Shown: positions 46,701 to 53,656, numbered from the stretch's first letter. The stretch is DNA of 64,000 nt from UBA5072 sp963822145 (GCA_963822145.1 CAWGGG010000004.1:1240001-1304000), one strand, 5' to 3'. Notes: a model not told the origin generated them from the letters alone. Program-made: numbers and translations.

Positions 46701-47868
46701 AATTAAAGGAAACCGTACAGCCATCAAACCAGATCCCGGCATCTTCATCAACAACGTAGCAATTAGTTGTTAAAGAAGGGATGATGATTCCCGGGCCAAG
46801 TCGAAGTGTGCCGGAAAGCAATCCAAGGGCATTCATGTTTGGGATGTTGGGTGCGGTGCCGGGATTGAAATCTTGCCGGTTGTTGCGGCCCATCAGTTGA
46901 AAATTGGTGCTGCTATTTGCGTCAATATTCAGGATATAGGTCTGATCAGTGCCTTTCGAGATCTGAATGCGATAAAATACCGAAGTATTACCGCAATAAA
47001 CAAACTGGTCCTTGCCGGAATTGTCAAAGATTGCATCAGAATATCCATCAGAAACAAGTGGAGGATCCGTCGTATAGTTTGGAGCCAGAAGCGTTGTAAG
47101 CCTGATAATTCCATAATTCGTCAAATTACCGCTAAAATATATCTGATGCCTGTATCTTTGTGCCCCTACAAGTATTTGTCCGCTGGCATCCACCTGAGCA
47201 TTGCCAAATACTCTGACTGTTCTTGCAGCGCCGCCGGCGGCACTGCTGCCAATTCTAAGTATACCTTTCTCAATCGTAATATTTCCATTAATAGTCAGCG
47301 CAGCGGCGTTATCATACAGGACTTCATCGGCAGGATTATTTAAACTAATGACCAGATTATTGAAAGTAAACTGCGTAAGTGTAAATCCTCCCATGTTTCT
47401 GTATTCAACGGTGCCACCACCTGCATTCACAAAGCTACCGGATGCGAAAGTAGGAAATGTTGCAGTGGATAGCCTTAGCAAACCTGATCCGCTAAAGATC
47501 CCAAAACTATGTACAAAGGTATTGGTTGTCAGGTCAAGCACTGCCCCTTCCTGAATGGTAAATCCAAGCGTTGTAATTGCCGGAACAGCCGCCTGAATGG
47601 TTACCGTGCGACCATTCAGAATGACCACAGTATTATTTACAGCAGATGAAGGTGTATTATTACCAGGATTAATAAGGGTTGTTCCTGATGGATCAGTTGT
47701 CCAGGTCCTCCAATCTGTCCAGTTGCCCGACTGATAACTATACCAGGTTGTTTGTGCATAAATGCCTGCTGAAAAGAGGAATATAAGTAAGAATATAGAG
47801 AGTAAATTGCGAAAGCAAGGGATCCAATCATTTATGCTAATAAAGAATTTGCCCAAATTAGTCTTCAT
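34774..47868 (-). CDS. Giant T9SS-secreted repeat protein (4364 residues) with CHU_C gliding-type C-terminus
   Basis: A signal peptide lies near residues 20-39 (LLSIFLLIFLFSAGIYAQ). Three copies of a ~90-residue G.WN...TWS...PDGN domain start near 40, 955 and 1770, alternating with long beta-helical regions. From about 2190 come Ig/PKD-like domains, then 12 tandem 89-residue repeats (about 2617-3684), further PKD-like domains and, at about 4275-4364, a gliding-motility CHU_C sorting domain (NAFTPNEDNVHDYWEINNI, VFDRWGRLVFRSDGGYRNNW, MDTYYYIIDLK). It has the size and layout of SprB-like surface adhesins and would be exported by T9SS. The frame is open for 13.1 kb with no frameshift. Confidence 0.9.
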   Translation of the reverse strand: MKTNLGKFFISINDWIPCFRNLLSIFLLIFLFSAGIYAQTTWYSYQSGNWTDWRTWTTDPSGTTLINPGNNTPSSAVNNTVVILNGRTVTIQAAVPAITTLGFTIQEGAVLDLTTNTFVHSFGIFSGSGLLRLSTATFPTFASGSFVNAGGGTVEYRNMGGFTLTQFTFNNLVISLNNPADEVLYDNAAALTINGNITIEKGILRIGSSAAGGAARTVRVFGNAQVDASGQILVGAQRYRHQIYFSGNLTNYGIIRLTTLLAPNYTTDPPLVSDGYSDAIFDNSGKDQFVYCGNTSVFYRIQISKGTDQTYILNIDANSSTNFQLMGRNNRQDFNPGTAPNIPNMNALGLLSGTLRLGPGIIIPSLTTNCYVVDEDAGIWFDGCTVSFNSVAQFSGIYAYGKIRFSSDCLASFAGQIGMILRESGNYEIESGTITTQSLRTSVLGGATHRGSFKMYGGSLTLTGYDDTGAADNHASFSIPFPENVFVMSGGIIDIKQPNNAGGIAQNFSMVLGSLPRNINVTGGTIRINSTPRNAYFNSRVPLPNLQIYGTANTFQVRPIAGFTGLTVALPLIILHDLSLENSAVFNNTQNVDLLIGGDFYIPSGTTYTPGTNTTIFNGSGPQTFDILGTISGNLNNLTLSNASDLTLNNTTPAVPVIVKANLQIDDGCTLNDNGRILQVQGNISNSGTHFKPVSGAGSIQLTGAAVQVITGDGSGMFNNLTLNKTSGSVNLQANTIITGDLRLANTAAILNIGSNNLILTATGDIFDNLTGTSKNFNNTRMIQTSGLLSDGGLSKTYTNTNAFLFPFGFYNSGNSTYYYMPASVRYAAAPSAYGTVTTRPVNTRHPLSQSANSLACYWKTSESGFSGVPANSVIHNYTYDGALSNFFVSGTESNYIPAAYRNNGAGNWISINNVVLVNDGNNVVTYDTAYTAEGEYTAGEPAAFGPVQVRYSTGLNGDWNNTATWSSTAVGGPGGASVPDGNTLVIIGDATHSHTVTINQNGKNAGSLTIYSGSVLDLQATIGHNFEALPDKGVSGSGTLRIAANNYFPRGDFGDFIGETGGTVDYYTIGAGSILIPTVSDITGLTLDHYFNLTISPQNTAIVTLPNSNLNIYNDLNIIGTGTGQVNTNTLAVHTITVNHDLIVTSGIFEVRNNNAQTIKVYRDLNVNGTFRVYNLGTAVNHVLELYGSLTGSGTFNLNNAPGRIFSYFKGITDASIRGAAKSFYSLEVNKGTSQTPVLNVRAAISTSAAFDPALTLRNGTIRIKQGTLSLSATRSFTIPETGCLSVDSLANITVVDNNVNDSSLFLIGKLEVLSGTLNVGNMVNNRRNCIEYSSEGNPTIMVSGGNLNVNGQIKRNSLITQGALQYTQSNGTVTIYGKNYDNTRAKFEICNNSSSFAFSGGNLNIIRGGGVDFGDVYIRPEISNVTGGTMNLSQGTLTSNQTYNIDASCNLHNLSVTGNATNVATARIMVNALVLSGNLNIATNSVLNCNNRNVSVEGNYTNNGTYTAGTNTTIFNGSNTQSATFGVATTFNKLLINKTTGTGITFSGAVNPVISDSLTINGGSLINANNFNIIAQGNIINSGIHASATGLGSLVIQGTKNQIISGNGNGQFGNVNFSNGAANGVTLANDITLNGVITLTSGYLYADEYRITLSAASSISAAPVPGNPANNNWIITNGVLSDKGVTKVFPPSSPATFTFPIGVANKYTPATYTLSYTGAPGSITIKPINNRIPSLTDAPLNELQYYWNVTNTDFGGLTSVSHSYKYLSGDIQGTLETNATFVGARYYSNVWTNLGHGVINIGNHSIDLTGTAYIDGEYTCGEAINFASKPVYYSYDNALNITTTGADWNMATSWATGGHNGTVSTSPPDGNPIIIKAGHKINITNDDRSAYSILDNGILNINSTIGHNFGHVSGNGRFIIVNTLSSQFVFPGGDYTGFLNTTGSTVEYNGSNGPMLSSSVSPTFKTYQNLEFTGSIAKSLSCVNLLIKGNLLITGSQVNNTLYNKDIIIWGNWTDSYANGFLPGKGVVSFEGSALQTITTPNPEHFYNFRINNPSGVALSGTAEISNRLYLTNGRINTTSTNLLTITNTSPFAVIGGSDASFVDGPLNKRILLGQSFNFPVGNFNASAGKPTRYGNVLISEVSATNDWRVQYINNDPNGSYSRSNLLSPLTWVSNNEYWIVTRPGANTANVRLRWDNFSNIGAVNSTRVAEWVTPSNRWEEKGNVAAGTLSSGTVATSVPVATDNYIFTLGVTGVTARITNVNPASVCNNGDVITVTVVLTGSPNWTLSYNAGPNSFVQSGISSGTYNIQLTGADFGGPGTYNVQLTAVSDASSSGIVDGTTFPVTILNSYIPDITGATFTVGVNESRAFSTALHGGSTYVWQWVGASGGSIPGGSSESKTIAITGTPGVYQLQVIETNAGCSSSDIQAITVVNTPAPSITPTNSNICIGTTLGYSTTLVANHEYRWTVTNGNCTGCSATYSTTQNSISVTWNSAGAGSVMVDEHVVGSGSPGTFATNTVNVVVDPQPLTSLIVTAPASVCDGSIAIINVAGSQSGFSYQLREGVINIGSSVAGTGGGINLPSGVLTGNTTFNVLSYNNGCSEQLTTTPTVAINPLPGAAGAITGTSPVCQGQNNVSYSVGAITNATSYTWSYSGTGATITGGTTNAVTISFAANATSGTLTVQGVNACGGGTVSTGYPITVNPLPAAAGAITGTSPVCQGQNNVSYSVGAITNATSYTWSYSGTGATITGGTTNAVTISFAANATSGTLTVQGVNACGSGTVSTGYPITVNPLPGAAGAITGTSPVCQGQNNVSYSVGAITNATSYTWSYSGTGATITGGTTNAVTISFAANATSGTLTVQGVNACGSGTVSTGYPITVNPLPGAAGAITGTSPVCQGQNNVSYSVGAITNATSYTWSYSGTGATITGGTTNAVTISFAANATSGTLTVQGVNACGSGTVSTGYPITVNPLPGAAGAITGTSPVCQGQNNVSYSVGAITNATSYTWSYSGTGATITGGTTNAVTISFAANATSGTLTVQGVNACGNGTVSAGYAITVNPLPGAAGAITGTSPVCQGQNNVSYSVGAITNATSYTWSYSGTGATITGGTTNAVTISFAANATSGTLTVQGVNACGSGTVSTGYPITVNPLPAAAGAITGTSPVCQGQNNVSYSVGAITNATSYTWSYSGTGATITGGTTNAVTISFAANATSGTLTVQGVNACGSGTVSTGYPITVNPLPGAAGAITGTSPVCQGQNNVSYSVGAITNATSYTWSYSGTGATITGGTTNAVTISFAANATSGTLTVQGVNACGSGTVSTGYPITVNPLPGAAGAITGTSPVCQGQNNVSYSVGAITNATSYTWSYSGTGATITGGTTNAVTISFAANATSGTLTVQGVNACGSGTVSTGYPITVNPLPGAAGAITGTSPVCQGQNNVSYSVGAITNATSYTWSYSGTGATITGGTTNAVTISFAANATSGTLTVQGVNACGSGTVSTGYPITVNPLPGAAGAITGTSPVCQGQNNVSYSVGAITNATSYTWSYSGTGATITGGTTNAVTISFAANATSGTLTVQGVNACGNGTVSAGYAITVNPLPAAAGAITGTSPVCQGQNNVSYSVGAITNATSYTWSYSGTGATITGGTTNAVTISFAANATSGTLTVQGVNACGNGTVSASYPITVIQSVGVPVFDAGITSTRCHSAGTVVYTATASNSTGITYTLDAGSTAAGNTINSASGEVTYDADWYGTSTITATAFGCNGPVAATHTSVTSFPLTSSITGAVAPSCMATGVAYSVAVTAGSSYSWSVPTDATIASGETGPGNNQILIDFGMQSGNVTVIETDASGCQGDPVSLAITILGCNISAGFIANDTVICLGESVLFTDASQGMATGTYQWSFGADAVPASATGMGPHTVQYLTAGSKSVQLIVENGISDTLLKVDYITVNSIPTVSVESADRCGAGDVVFSAMVTHGDQVEFSLDGGITVIETVSSPPFEYEASIAEGSSLQVWARAMNTLSGCVGTWDSSAHSHAFEIPVAEMIASAHTGSFPEGYVDVECYGQSNAYYYVRNPDHLSSYNWRIPELDSMILDTVNFEIDWDFPAGDYTLQLEKTSADGCVSAIRDTLVMISQPDPDLGGEVALCGNDSYTFDLTDQFTNYLWQDNSEGPIYTATTAGEVSVKVWDAYSCSGTDTVMVSQYSNPVVNLGNDTILCGDNALILDAGDFAVYDWSTNEIINPITVHEGAGLVSVTVTDENGCQAYDEILIGECTPETLLGIITNAFTPNEDNVHDYWEINNIHLFPDADIQVFDRWGRLVFRSDGGYRNNWNGTGTNGKDLPMDTYYYIIDLKIDGVEPVAGTITIIR
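36815..40019 (-). repeat. Twelve tandem 267-bp repeats encoding PKD-like units
   Basis: Twelve 267-bp units (89 residues each) are nearly identical in DNA. Differences are concentrated at the unit junctions, in the final GSGTVSTGYP/GNGTVSAGYA and LPG/LPA positions, plus a few single bases. Three independent rare markers recur 1335 bp (5 units) apart: gagcgtaccc at 37688 and 39023, gatgttccc near 38118 and 39453, and an LPA junction at 38417 and 39752. This shows duplication of a five-unit block. Each unit holds a PVCQGQNNVSYSV...YTWSYSGTG PKD-like domain. Confidence 0.93.
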
Positions 47869-48188
47869 AATAGGTAGAAATTAGGGATGTCGGCAAGTTA
47901 TTACAACAGTGCGCATATTAAAAGCATTTAGAGAATTACTTATTAACTTTTTTATGAAAAGTAACCGTCTTATCACGTGTAGGTTCATATCGTTATGCAC
48001 ATTCAGATCAGTTTCCCTTAACGAAATTAGTAATAAAAAAAATTCTTTCCTTACCTACCTACCACATTATCGTTCAGTTTATTACCTTGTAACACCAGTT
48101 TTTAGTGTGAAACGGAAAATAACCAGGGTCAATCCTCCGTTGTTATCACAAAAATCTTTTACCTTTGGCGTATAAAAAAATAATTACT
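47869..48188. other. Divergent intergenic region
   Basis: About 320 bases between the giant protein gene (minus) and the isomerase-like gene (plus). It holds the promoter for both directions and no convincing gene; an 88-residue frame at 47909-48175 overlaps the -7 element and looks fortuitous. Confidence 0.6.
48160..48167 (+). promoter_or_regulatory. -7 promoter element of the carbohydrate cluster
   Basis: TACCTTTG is a perfect TAnnTTTG match, 21 nt before the ATG at 48189. Upstream, TTG at 48140-48142 is a weak -33 with short spacing. The position supports 48189 over an upstream start. Confidence 0.5.
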
Positions 48189-49049
48189 ATGAATAAAAAT
48201 AAATTTAATTCCCTGATGGTACTGCTTGTATTGGCTTTATGCCTTCCAATTGCCTGTAAAAAAAGCAGTGAAACAAAAAAGAATATTGGTATTCAGCTCT
48301 ACTCGCTGAGGGACAGCATGAGCGTGAATCCGGTGAAAACAGTTGAAGAGGTTGGCAAGATCGGCTACACTTTTGTTGAACCTGCTGGTTATTCCGACGG
48401 TAAGTTTTATGGTATGAGCCCGGCCGATTTTAAATCATTGATTGAAAATAACGCGATGATCGTGATCAGTTCTCATACCGGCCAGCCGGTTCCGGATTCA
48501 GCCAGGTGGGACAGCGTGATGACCTGGTGGGATCAGTGCATAGCTGCTCATGCCGCAATCGGAACGAAGTATATTGTTCAGCCCTTTATGGACAGCATCG
48601 GCTATCAGTCTATTGCCGGATTACAACGCTATTGTGATTATTTCAATGCCATTGGAGAAAAATGCAAAGCCCAGGGAATGAAATTTGGTTATCACAACCA
48701 TTCTGATGAATTCAAACAGGTAGAGGGTCAGGTGATCTATGACTATATGCTGGAACATACCGATTCCTCCAAAGTTGTTTTCGAGATAGATCTATACTGG
48801 GCTAAAGAAGGGGGTGCAGATCCTGTTGCCTATTTCACCAAATATCCCAGGCGTTTTGAACTCTGGCATGTTAAGGACGTGAAGGAAGTTGGCGCCAGTG
48901 GGACCATGGACTTTAAAACCTATTTTGAAAATGCTGAATTGTCCGGCATGAAATACCCGATCGTAGAGCAGGAAGAATATACGACAACCCCGCTCGAAGG
49001 CGTCAAGCAATCCTTTGAATTTCTTAACACTGCCGAGTACGTGAAATAA
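48189..49049 (+). CDS. Sugar phosphate isomerase/epimerase-like lipoprotein (xylose-isomerase-like TIM barrel)
   Basis: A 286-residue protein with a lipoprotein signal (VLALCLPIAC, Cys at about 22). The mature part is an AP-endonuclease-2 family TIM barrel: IGIQLYSLRDSMSVNPVKTV, FGYHNHSDEF, VFEIDLYWAKEGGADPVAYF and ELWHVKD, typical of metal-dependent sugar isomerases/epimerases. An upstream in-frame ATG at 48165 lies within the promoter and is unlikely. It heads a co-oriented set with GH43-like, phosphotriesterase-family and Gfo/Idh/MocA genes, so it probably acts in periplasmic sugar processing. Confidence 0.85.
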   Translation: MNKNKFNSLMVLLVLALCLPIACKKSSETKKNIGIQLYSLRDSMSVNPVKTVEEVGKIGYTFVEPAGYSDGKFYGMSPADFKSLIENNAMIVISSHTGQPVPDSARWDSVMTWWDQCIAAHAAIGTKYIVQPFMDSIGYQSIAGLQRYCDYFNAIGEKCKAQGMKFGYHNHSDEFKQVEGQVIYDYMLEHTDSSKVVFEIDLYWAKEGGADPVAYFTKYPRRFELWHVKDVKEVGASGTMDFKTYFENAELSGMKYPIVEQEEYTTTPLEGVKQSFEFLNTAEYVK

Positions 49050-49186
49050 TTGGAAATGGTTCTTCATGGGACCCTGATATTCCCGTTCGGGTCTAAGATT
49101 AAGGTAGAGACGGTACTGCTGTGTACCGTCTCTACTTTTTTTTACAGGAAATTTGTATATTGCATATACATAACCAACATGAAAAA

Positions 49187-50935
49187 ATGAAGCAACTTTC
49201 TTTCTTATTCCTCCTTTTTTGGTCGACAGGTTTTTCCACAGCTCAAGTTCCGCGGCAAAAAACCTATTGTAATCCAATGGATATCAATTACCGTTATAAC
49301 TTTGAGCAGCTGAATGAAAACATTTCTTACCGTTCAGGAGCTGATCCGGTAATTGTCAACCACCGGGGCGAGTATTACCTTTTTGTTACTATTTCCGGTG
49401 GATGGTGGCACTCGACAGACCTGCTTCACTGGGAATATGTTGTGCCGGATAAATGGCCCATGGAGGATATGTGTGCCCCGGCCGCGCTATCAGTAAGGGA
49501 TACCCTTTTTCTATTCCAAAGTACTTTCGATCTCCGGCCGATTTTTTATACCACAACTCCATGGAACGGGCATCTTGAGTTCTATAACAGGCTGCTTCCC
49601 AAACTGCGTGGTGCGACAGGCCCCTGGGACCCTGCCATTTTCCATGATGACGATACTGACAAATGGTACATGTACTGGGGCTCCTCCAATGTCTTTCCCA
49701 TATATGGCATCGAACTTGACCATAAAAAGCGTCTCACTTATATAGATACGGCAAAGGTCATGTTTTACCTGAATCCCGAGCTGCACGGATGGGAACGTTT
49801 CGGCCGGGATCACCGCGACAGCATAAAGCCATTCATTGAGGGGGCATGGATGACCAAGTATAAGGGGAAGTATTATCTCCAGTATGGCGCCCCAGGCACG
49901 GAATACAATGTTTATGCAAACGGCACTTATATAGGAGACCATCCGCTTGGACCATTCCTTTATGCACCTTATAATCCCATTTCCTATAAACCGGGAGGTT
50001 TTTTGACCGGGGCCGGACATGGAAATACCTTCCAGGATAATTTCGGCAACTACTGGAATACCGGAACACCCTGGGTTGCTGTCAACTGGAATTTTGAACG
50101 GCGGGTAGCCATGTTCCCGGCTGGATTTGACGGTGACGGACAGATGTTTTCCAACACCCGATTCGGGGATTTTCCGCATTATCTGCCTGCCTCAAAATGG
50201 ACAGATAAGGATGACCTGTTCACAGGATGGATGTTGCTATCCTACAGGAAACCCTGTACTGCTTCCTCTTCCAGAATCAACTACGCTCCTCTCACTGTAA
50301 CAGATGAGAATCCCCGTACTTTCTGGGTAGCCGAGCGCAAAACAGAAGGTGAATGGCTGATCATTGACCTTCAGCAAAATTGTGAAGTCCGGGCTGTCCA
50401 GGTTAACTATACCGATTTCCAGTCGGGCATATTCAACAGCGATTCCAGTGTTTACACCCGGTTTATATTATATCAGTCGGATGACGGAAAGACATGGAAG
50501 CTAATGGCAGATCTTTCAAAGGAAAAGAATGACCGGCCGAATGCCTATATTGAACTCGAGAAACCTGTAAACACAAGATACATTAAGTTCCAGCATATCT
50601 ATGTCGCCTCCAGAAACCTGGCTGTAAGCGACATACGGGTATTCGGTAAAGGTACTGGCAAACCGCCCGCATGTCCGGTTGACCTGCAAATATCCCGGGA
50701 TAAGGATCCTCGCAATGTGTTTCTTTCCTGGGATCCGGTTAAAGGTGCTACAGGATATAACATTTTGTGGGGAATCAAACCTGAGAAACTTTATCAGACC
50801 TACCAGAGGTTTGCGGACGAAGGTAACCGGCTTGAGATAAGGGCTCTTAATGTTGGCCAGGAGTATTATTTTGCCATTGAAGCATTTAATGAGAGTGGCG
50901 TTTCACTTCCCAGTAAACCGGTATATTGTAAATAA
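49187..50935 (+). CDS. GH43-like glycoside hydrolase with discoidin (F5/8C) and Fn3-like domains
   Basis: A 582-residue secreted protein. The signal peptide is MKQLSFLFLLFWSTGFSTAQ; the longer frame from 49121 has no signal. Residues about 30-370 are a five-bladed propeller of GH43/32-like type: RSGADPVIVNHRGEYYLFVT (candidate base Asp), TGPWDPAIFHDDDTDKWYMY (second Asp), IEGAWMTKYKGKYYLQYGAP (candidate acid Glu). Residues about 365-495 look like a discoidin domain (PRTFWVAERKTEGEWLIIDL) and the last ~90 resemble Fn3. Likely acts on polysaccharide side chains; exact substrate unknown. Confidence 0.8.
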   Translation: MKQLSFLFLLFWSTGFSTAQVPRQKTYCNPMDINYRYNFEQLNENISYRSGADPVIVNHRGEYYLFVTISGGWWHSTDLLHWEYVVPDKWPMEDMCAPAALSVRDTLFLFQSTFDLRPIFYTTTPWNGHLEFYNRLLPKLRGATGPWDPAIFHDDDTDKWYMYWGSSNVFPIYGIELDHKKRLTYIDTAKVMFYLNPELHGWERFGRDHRDSIKPFIEGAWMTKYKGKYYLQYGAPGTEYNVYANGTYIGDHPLGPFLYAPYNPISYKPGGFLTGAGHGNTFQDNFGNYWNTGTPWVAVNWNFERRVAMFPAGFDGDGQMFSNTRFGDFPHYLPASKWTDKDDLFTGWMLLSYRKPCTASSSRINYAPLTVTDENPRTFWVAERKTEGEWLIIDLQQNCEVRAVQVNYTDFQSGIFNSDSSVYTRFILYQSDDGKTWKLMADLSKEKNDRPNAYIELEKPVNTRYIKFQHIYVASRNLAVSDIRVFGKGTGKPPACPVDLQISRDKDPRNVFLSWDPVKGATGYNILWGIKPEKLYQTYQRFADEGNRLEIRALNVGQEYYFAIEAFNESGVSLPSKPVYCK

Positions 50936-50966
50936 GGGTACACCCTGCAGTTTAACGCAAGAACTT

Positions 50967-51968
50967 ATGAAAACAACAGCAATTACTGTATTCCTTGTAT
51001 TGGCCATCATCCTGACAGGCTGTGTTCAGAACCAAAAAATGATCATGACTGTGACAGGACCCGTTGATGTTAATCTGATCGGAATCACACTGGCACACGA
51101 ACATATCCTGGTGGATTTTATTGGGGCGGACAGCTCCGGTTATCACCGTTGGAACAAGGATACCGTAATTGCTAAAGTGCTTCCGTATTTGCTGGAAGCA
51201 AAGGCAGCGGGAGTATCCACCCTGGTGGAATGCACACCAGCCTACCTCGGGAGAGATCCTGTTTTGTTGAAACGACTTTCGTTACTCAGCGGTTTGAATA
51301 TCATCACCAATACAGGTTATTATGGCGCCATTGAAAACAAGGCCATACCGGATCACGCGTATGAAGAAACCGCTGATCAGCTTGCAGCAAGATGGATTGC
51401 TGAATGGGAGAATGGTATAGAAGACACAGGTATCAAACCGGGCTTTATTAAAATTGCCATACCTGAAGATTCAATGCTGTCCGCTATACATGAGAAGATC
51501 GTGCGGGCAGCAGCAAGGACACACCTGAAAACAGGTTTAGTCATCAATGTGCATATAGGCCCATCAGCGGCAGCGGAAGCGGTATTAAGGTTACTGAAAG
51601 AAGAAGGAGTGCACCCTTCGGCATTCATATGGACACATGCACAGGCAGGGAGCCAGGACTCGCATGTCAGGCTGGCTGAAACCGGCACCTGGATCTCCCT
51701 TGACAATGTCATGCCGGATAATATTGCCCAATATGTATCTGCGCTGATCCATTTAAAAAACAACCATTTGCTTCAAAACGTGCTGATATCCCATGATGCT
51801 GGCTGGTATGATGTAATAAATCCCGGAAGCGTGAAATACCGGGGATATACTACTGTCTTTGAACAACTTAAACCAGCTCTAATTAACGCAGGGTTCTCCG
51901 ATAAAGAGTTTAACAGGCTCCTGATCGACAATCCTGCCAGGGCGTATGCGATTGGAAGGAAGATCTAA
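50967..51968 (+). CDS. Phosphotriesterase-family (lactonase-like) lipoprotein
   Basis: A 333-residue protein with lipoprotein signal (VFLVLAIILTGC). The amidohydrolase core is clear: metal ligands HEH (TLAHEHILVDF), the bridging-lysine position GFIKIAIPED, His in VINVHIGPS, WTHAQ and the Asp in SHDAGWYD. Family members are often lactonases rather than phosphotriesterases. The shorter start at 50967 is chosen because the longer frame overlaps the previous gene by 86 nt and lacks a signal. In this cluster a sugar-lactone substrate is plausible (inference). Confidence 0.83.
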   Translation: MKTTAITVFLVLAIILTGCVQNQKMIMTVTGPVDVNLIGITLAHEHILVDFIGADSSGYHRWNKDTVIAKVLPYLLEAKAAGVSTLVECTPAYLGRDPVLLKRLSLLSGLNIITNTGYYGAIENKAIPDHAYEETADQLAARWIAEWENGIEDTGIKPGFIKIAIPEDSMLSAIHEKIVRAAARTHLKTGLVINVHIGPSAAAEAVLRLLKEEGVHPSAFIWTHAQAGSQDSHVRLAETGTWISLDNVMPDNIAQYVSALIHLKNNHLLQNVLISHDAGWYDVINPGSVKYRGYTTVFEQLKPALINAGFSDKEFNRLLIDNPARAYAIGRKI

Positions 51969-52001
51969 GATTTAAGATTCAAGATCCAAGATTTAAGATT
52001 C
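51967..52001. repeat. Tandem heptamer array (aagatt[t/c]) at a stop codon
   Basis: Five 7-bp units (aagattt, aagattc, aagatcc, aagattt, aagattc) start inside the stop codon of the preceding gene. Short repeat arrays with different units adjoin stop codons at 29091, 32470 and 55076. Confidence 0.75.
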
Positions 52002-52037
52002 AAGAAATTGAACTAACCTTTGTCAACAACATGAATT

Positions 52038-53537
52038 ATGGATGCCAGATACCAACCGCCTTATAAGGCCCGACGTGAATTCATTAAGACTGCTTCAGTG
52101 GCAACAGCTGGATTCACCATACTACCTTCAGCAGTTATCAGCGGACTTGGGCATAAAGCTCCGAGTGACCGTTTGAATATTGCTGGTATCGGGGTTGGTG
52201 GAAAAGGTCATGCCAACCTGGTCGGCATGAAAACTGAAAATATAGTTGCCCTTTGTGATGTTGACTGGAATTACAGCAAAACTTGTTTTGATGATTTCCC
52301 GGAGGCAAAAAAATATTGGGACTGGAGATTAATGTTTGATGAGATGGGGAAATCCTTCGATGCAGTAATGATCTCCACAGCGGATCATACCCATGCCGTC
52401 ATTGCTGCCCATGCCCTTACTCTGGGAAAACATGTCTATTGCCAGAAGCCGCTCACCCACGCTGTTTATGAATCCAGGCTGCTAACGCAACTGGCCAGAA
52501 AGTACAGGGTTGCTACCCAAATGGGTAATCAGGGCAATTCAGGAGAAGATGTTAGAGAAGTATGTGAATGGATATGGAATGGTGAAATCGGTGAAGTTAG
52601 GGAGGTGCACGCATGGACCAATCGTCCGATCTGGCCTCAGGGATTACAGCGTCCGGCCGAAATCATGAAAGTACCCAAAACCCTGAACTGGGATCTTTTC
52701 ATCGGACCTGCTCCGTTAAGACCTTTCCATGAGATTTATACTCCCTGGAACTGGAGAGGGTGGTGGGACTTTGGTACCGGTGCCTTTGGGGACATGGCCT
52801 GTCATGTCCTTGACCCGGTTTATGCTGCACTTCATCTGGGTTATCCTACCCATATTACCGGAAGTTCAACCTTGATGAACACTGAAAGTGCCCCGCAGGC
52901 TGAAACGGTGCAGTTCCGGTTTCCCCCACGCGAAAACCTTCCGCGACTGGCCTTGCCCGAGGTCAGGGTTTACTGGTATGACGGCGGAATTCTTCCCACA
53001 CGGCCGGATCTGATCCCTCCGGGTTTTTCCCTGATGGACGATGGACTGGGTGGCTGTATCTTTGTCGGGAGCAAAGATACCCTGTTTTGTGGTTGCGGTG
53101 GAACCAACAAGAGGCTCCTTTCAGGCCGCCTGCCCCGGGTGGCAAAAACCCTGAGAAGGGTTCCCGGTGCAAAGGGCTATGTTGACGGGCCTCATGAGCA
53201 GGACTGGATCAGAGCCTGTAAGGAATCGCCTGAGTACAGAATTGAAGCAACTTCAAATTTTAGTTACTCAGGGCCTTTTAATGAGATGGTTTTACTGGGG
53301 GTTCTGGCGGTTCGCCTCCAGGGTCTTAACCGGATCCTGGAATGGGATGGTGAAAATATGGCATTCAGGAACATTTCTGATTCAGATGAACTAAAAGTGG
53401 TCACCAAAGACGAATTTAAGGTGGTGAACGGGCATCCCAGTTTTGATACACAATATGCGACATTCAATGCGAAGCAATCAGCCCGGGAATATATCAGACA
53501 TACCTACCGTGAAGGATGGAATCTGCCCGTGATTTAG
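52038..53537 (+). CDS. Tat-exported Gfo/Idh/MocA family oxidoreductase
   Basis: A 499-residue protein. RREFIKTASVATAGF at residues 12-26 is a twin-arginine signal followed by a hydrophobic stretch. The Rossmann fold is LNIAGIGVGGKGHANL, then VALCDVDW. Conserved downstream motifs include DAVMISTADHTHAVIAAHAL and HVYCQKPLTHAVYESRLL (EKP replaced by QKP). The C-terminal half is the usual GFO_IDH_MocA beta-sheet domain. The enzyme reduces or oxidises sugars or their derivatives with NAD(P). The Tat signal suggests folding with cofactor before export to the periplasm, matching the exported partners upstream. Confidence 0.9.
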   Translation: MDARYQPPYKARREFIKTASVATAGFTILPSAVISGLGHKAPSDRLNIAGIGVGGKGHANLVGMKTENIVALCDVDWNYSKTCFDDFPEAKKYWDWRLMFDEMGKSFDAVMISTADHTHAVIAAHALTLGKHVYCQKPLTHAVYESRLLTQLARKYRVATQMGNQGNSGEDVREVCEWIWNGEIGEVREVHAWTNRPIWPQGLQRPAEIMKVPKTLNWDLFIGPAPLRPFHEIYTPWNWRGWWDFGTGAFGDMACHVLDPVYAALHLGYPTHITGSSTLMNTESAPQAETVQFRFPPRENLPRLALPEVRVYWYDGGILPTRPDLIPPGFSLMDDGLGGCIFVGSKDTLFCGCGGTNKRLLSGRLPRVAKTLRRVPGAKGYVDGPHEQDWIRACKESPEYRIEATSNFSYSGPFNEMVLLGVLAVRLQGLNRILEWDGENMAFRNISDSDELKVVTKDEFKVVNGHPSFDTQYATFNAKQSAREYIRHTYREGWNLPVI

Positions 53538-53656
53538 AGAATGAGGGGTGACAGGAATAATTCAAAATATTAGATTATTTTTGATTTAACATGAACAAAA
53601 ACAGTCTGAAATTGTCAAGGTATTGCGGATATGTAAATTTTAAAACACGCTGAAAC

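Noticed and set aside
47909..48175. 88-residue ORF upstream of the isomerase-like gene
   Set aside because: No domain or signal; it overlaps the promoter -7 element of the next gene and runs through intergenic AT-rich sequence.
49121..49186. Upstream start for the GH43-like gene
   Set aside because: The extra 22 residues are not signal-like; Met at 49187 begins a proper signal peptide.
50850..50966. Long N-terminal extension of the phosphotriesterase-family gene
   Set aside because: It overlaps the GH43-like gene and lacks a signal; the start at 50967 gives a clear lipoprotein signal.
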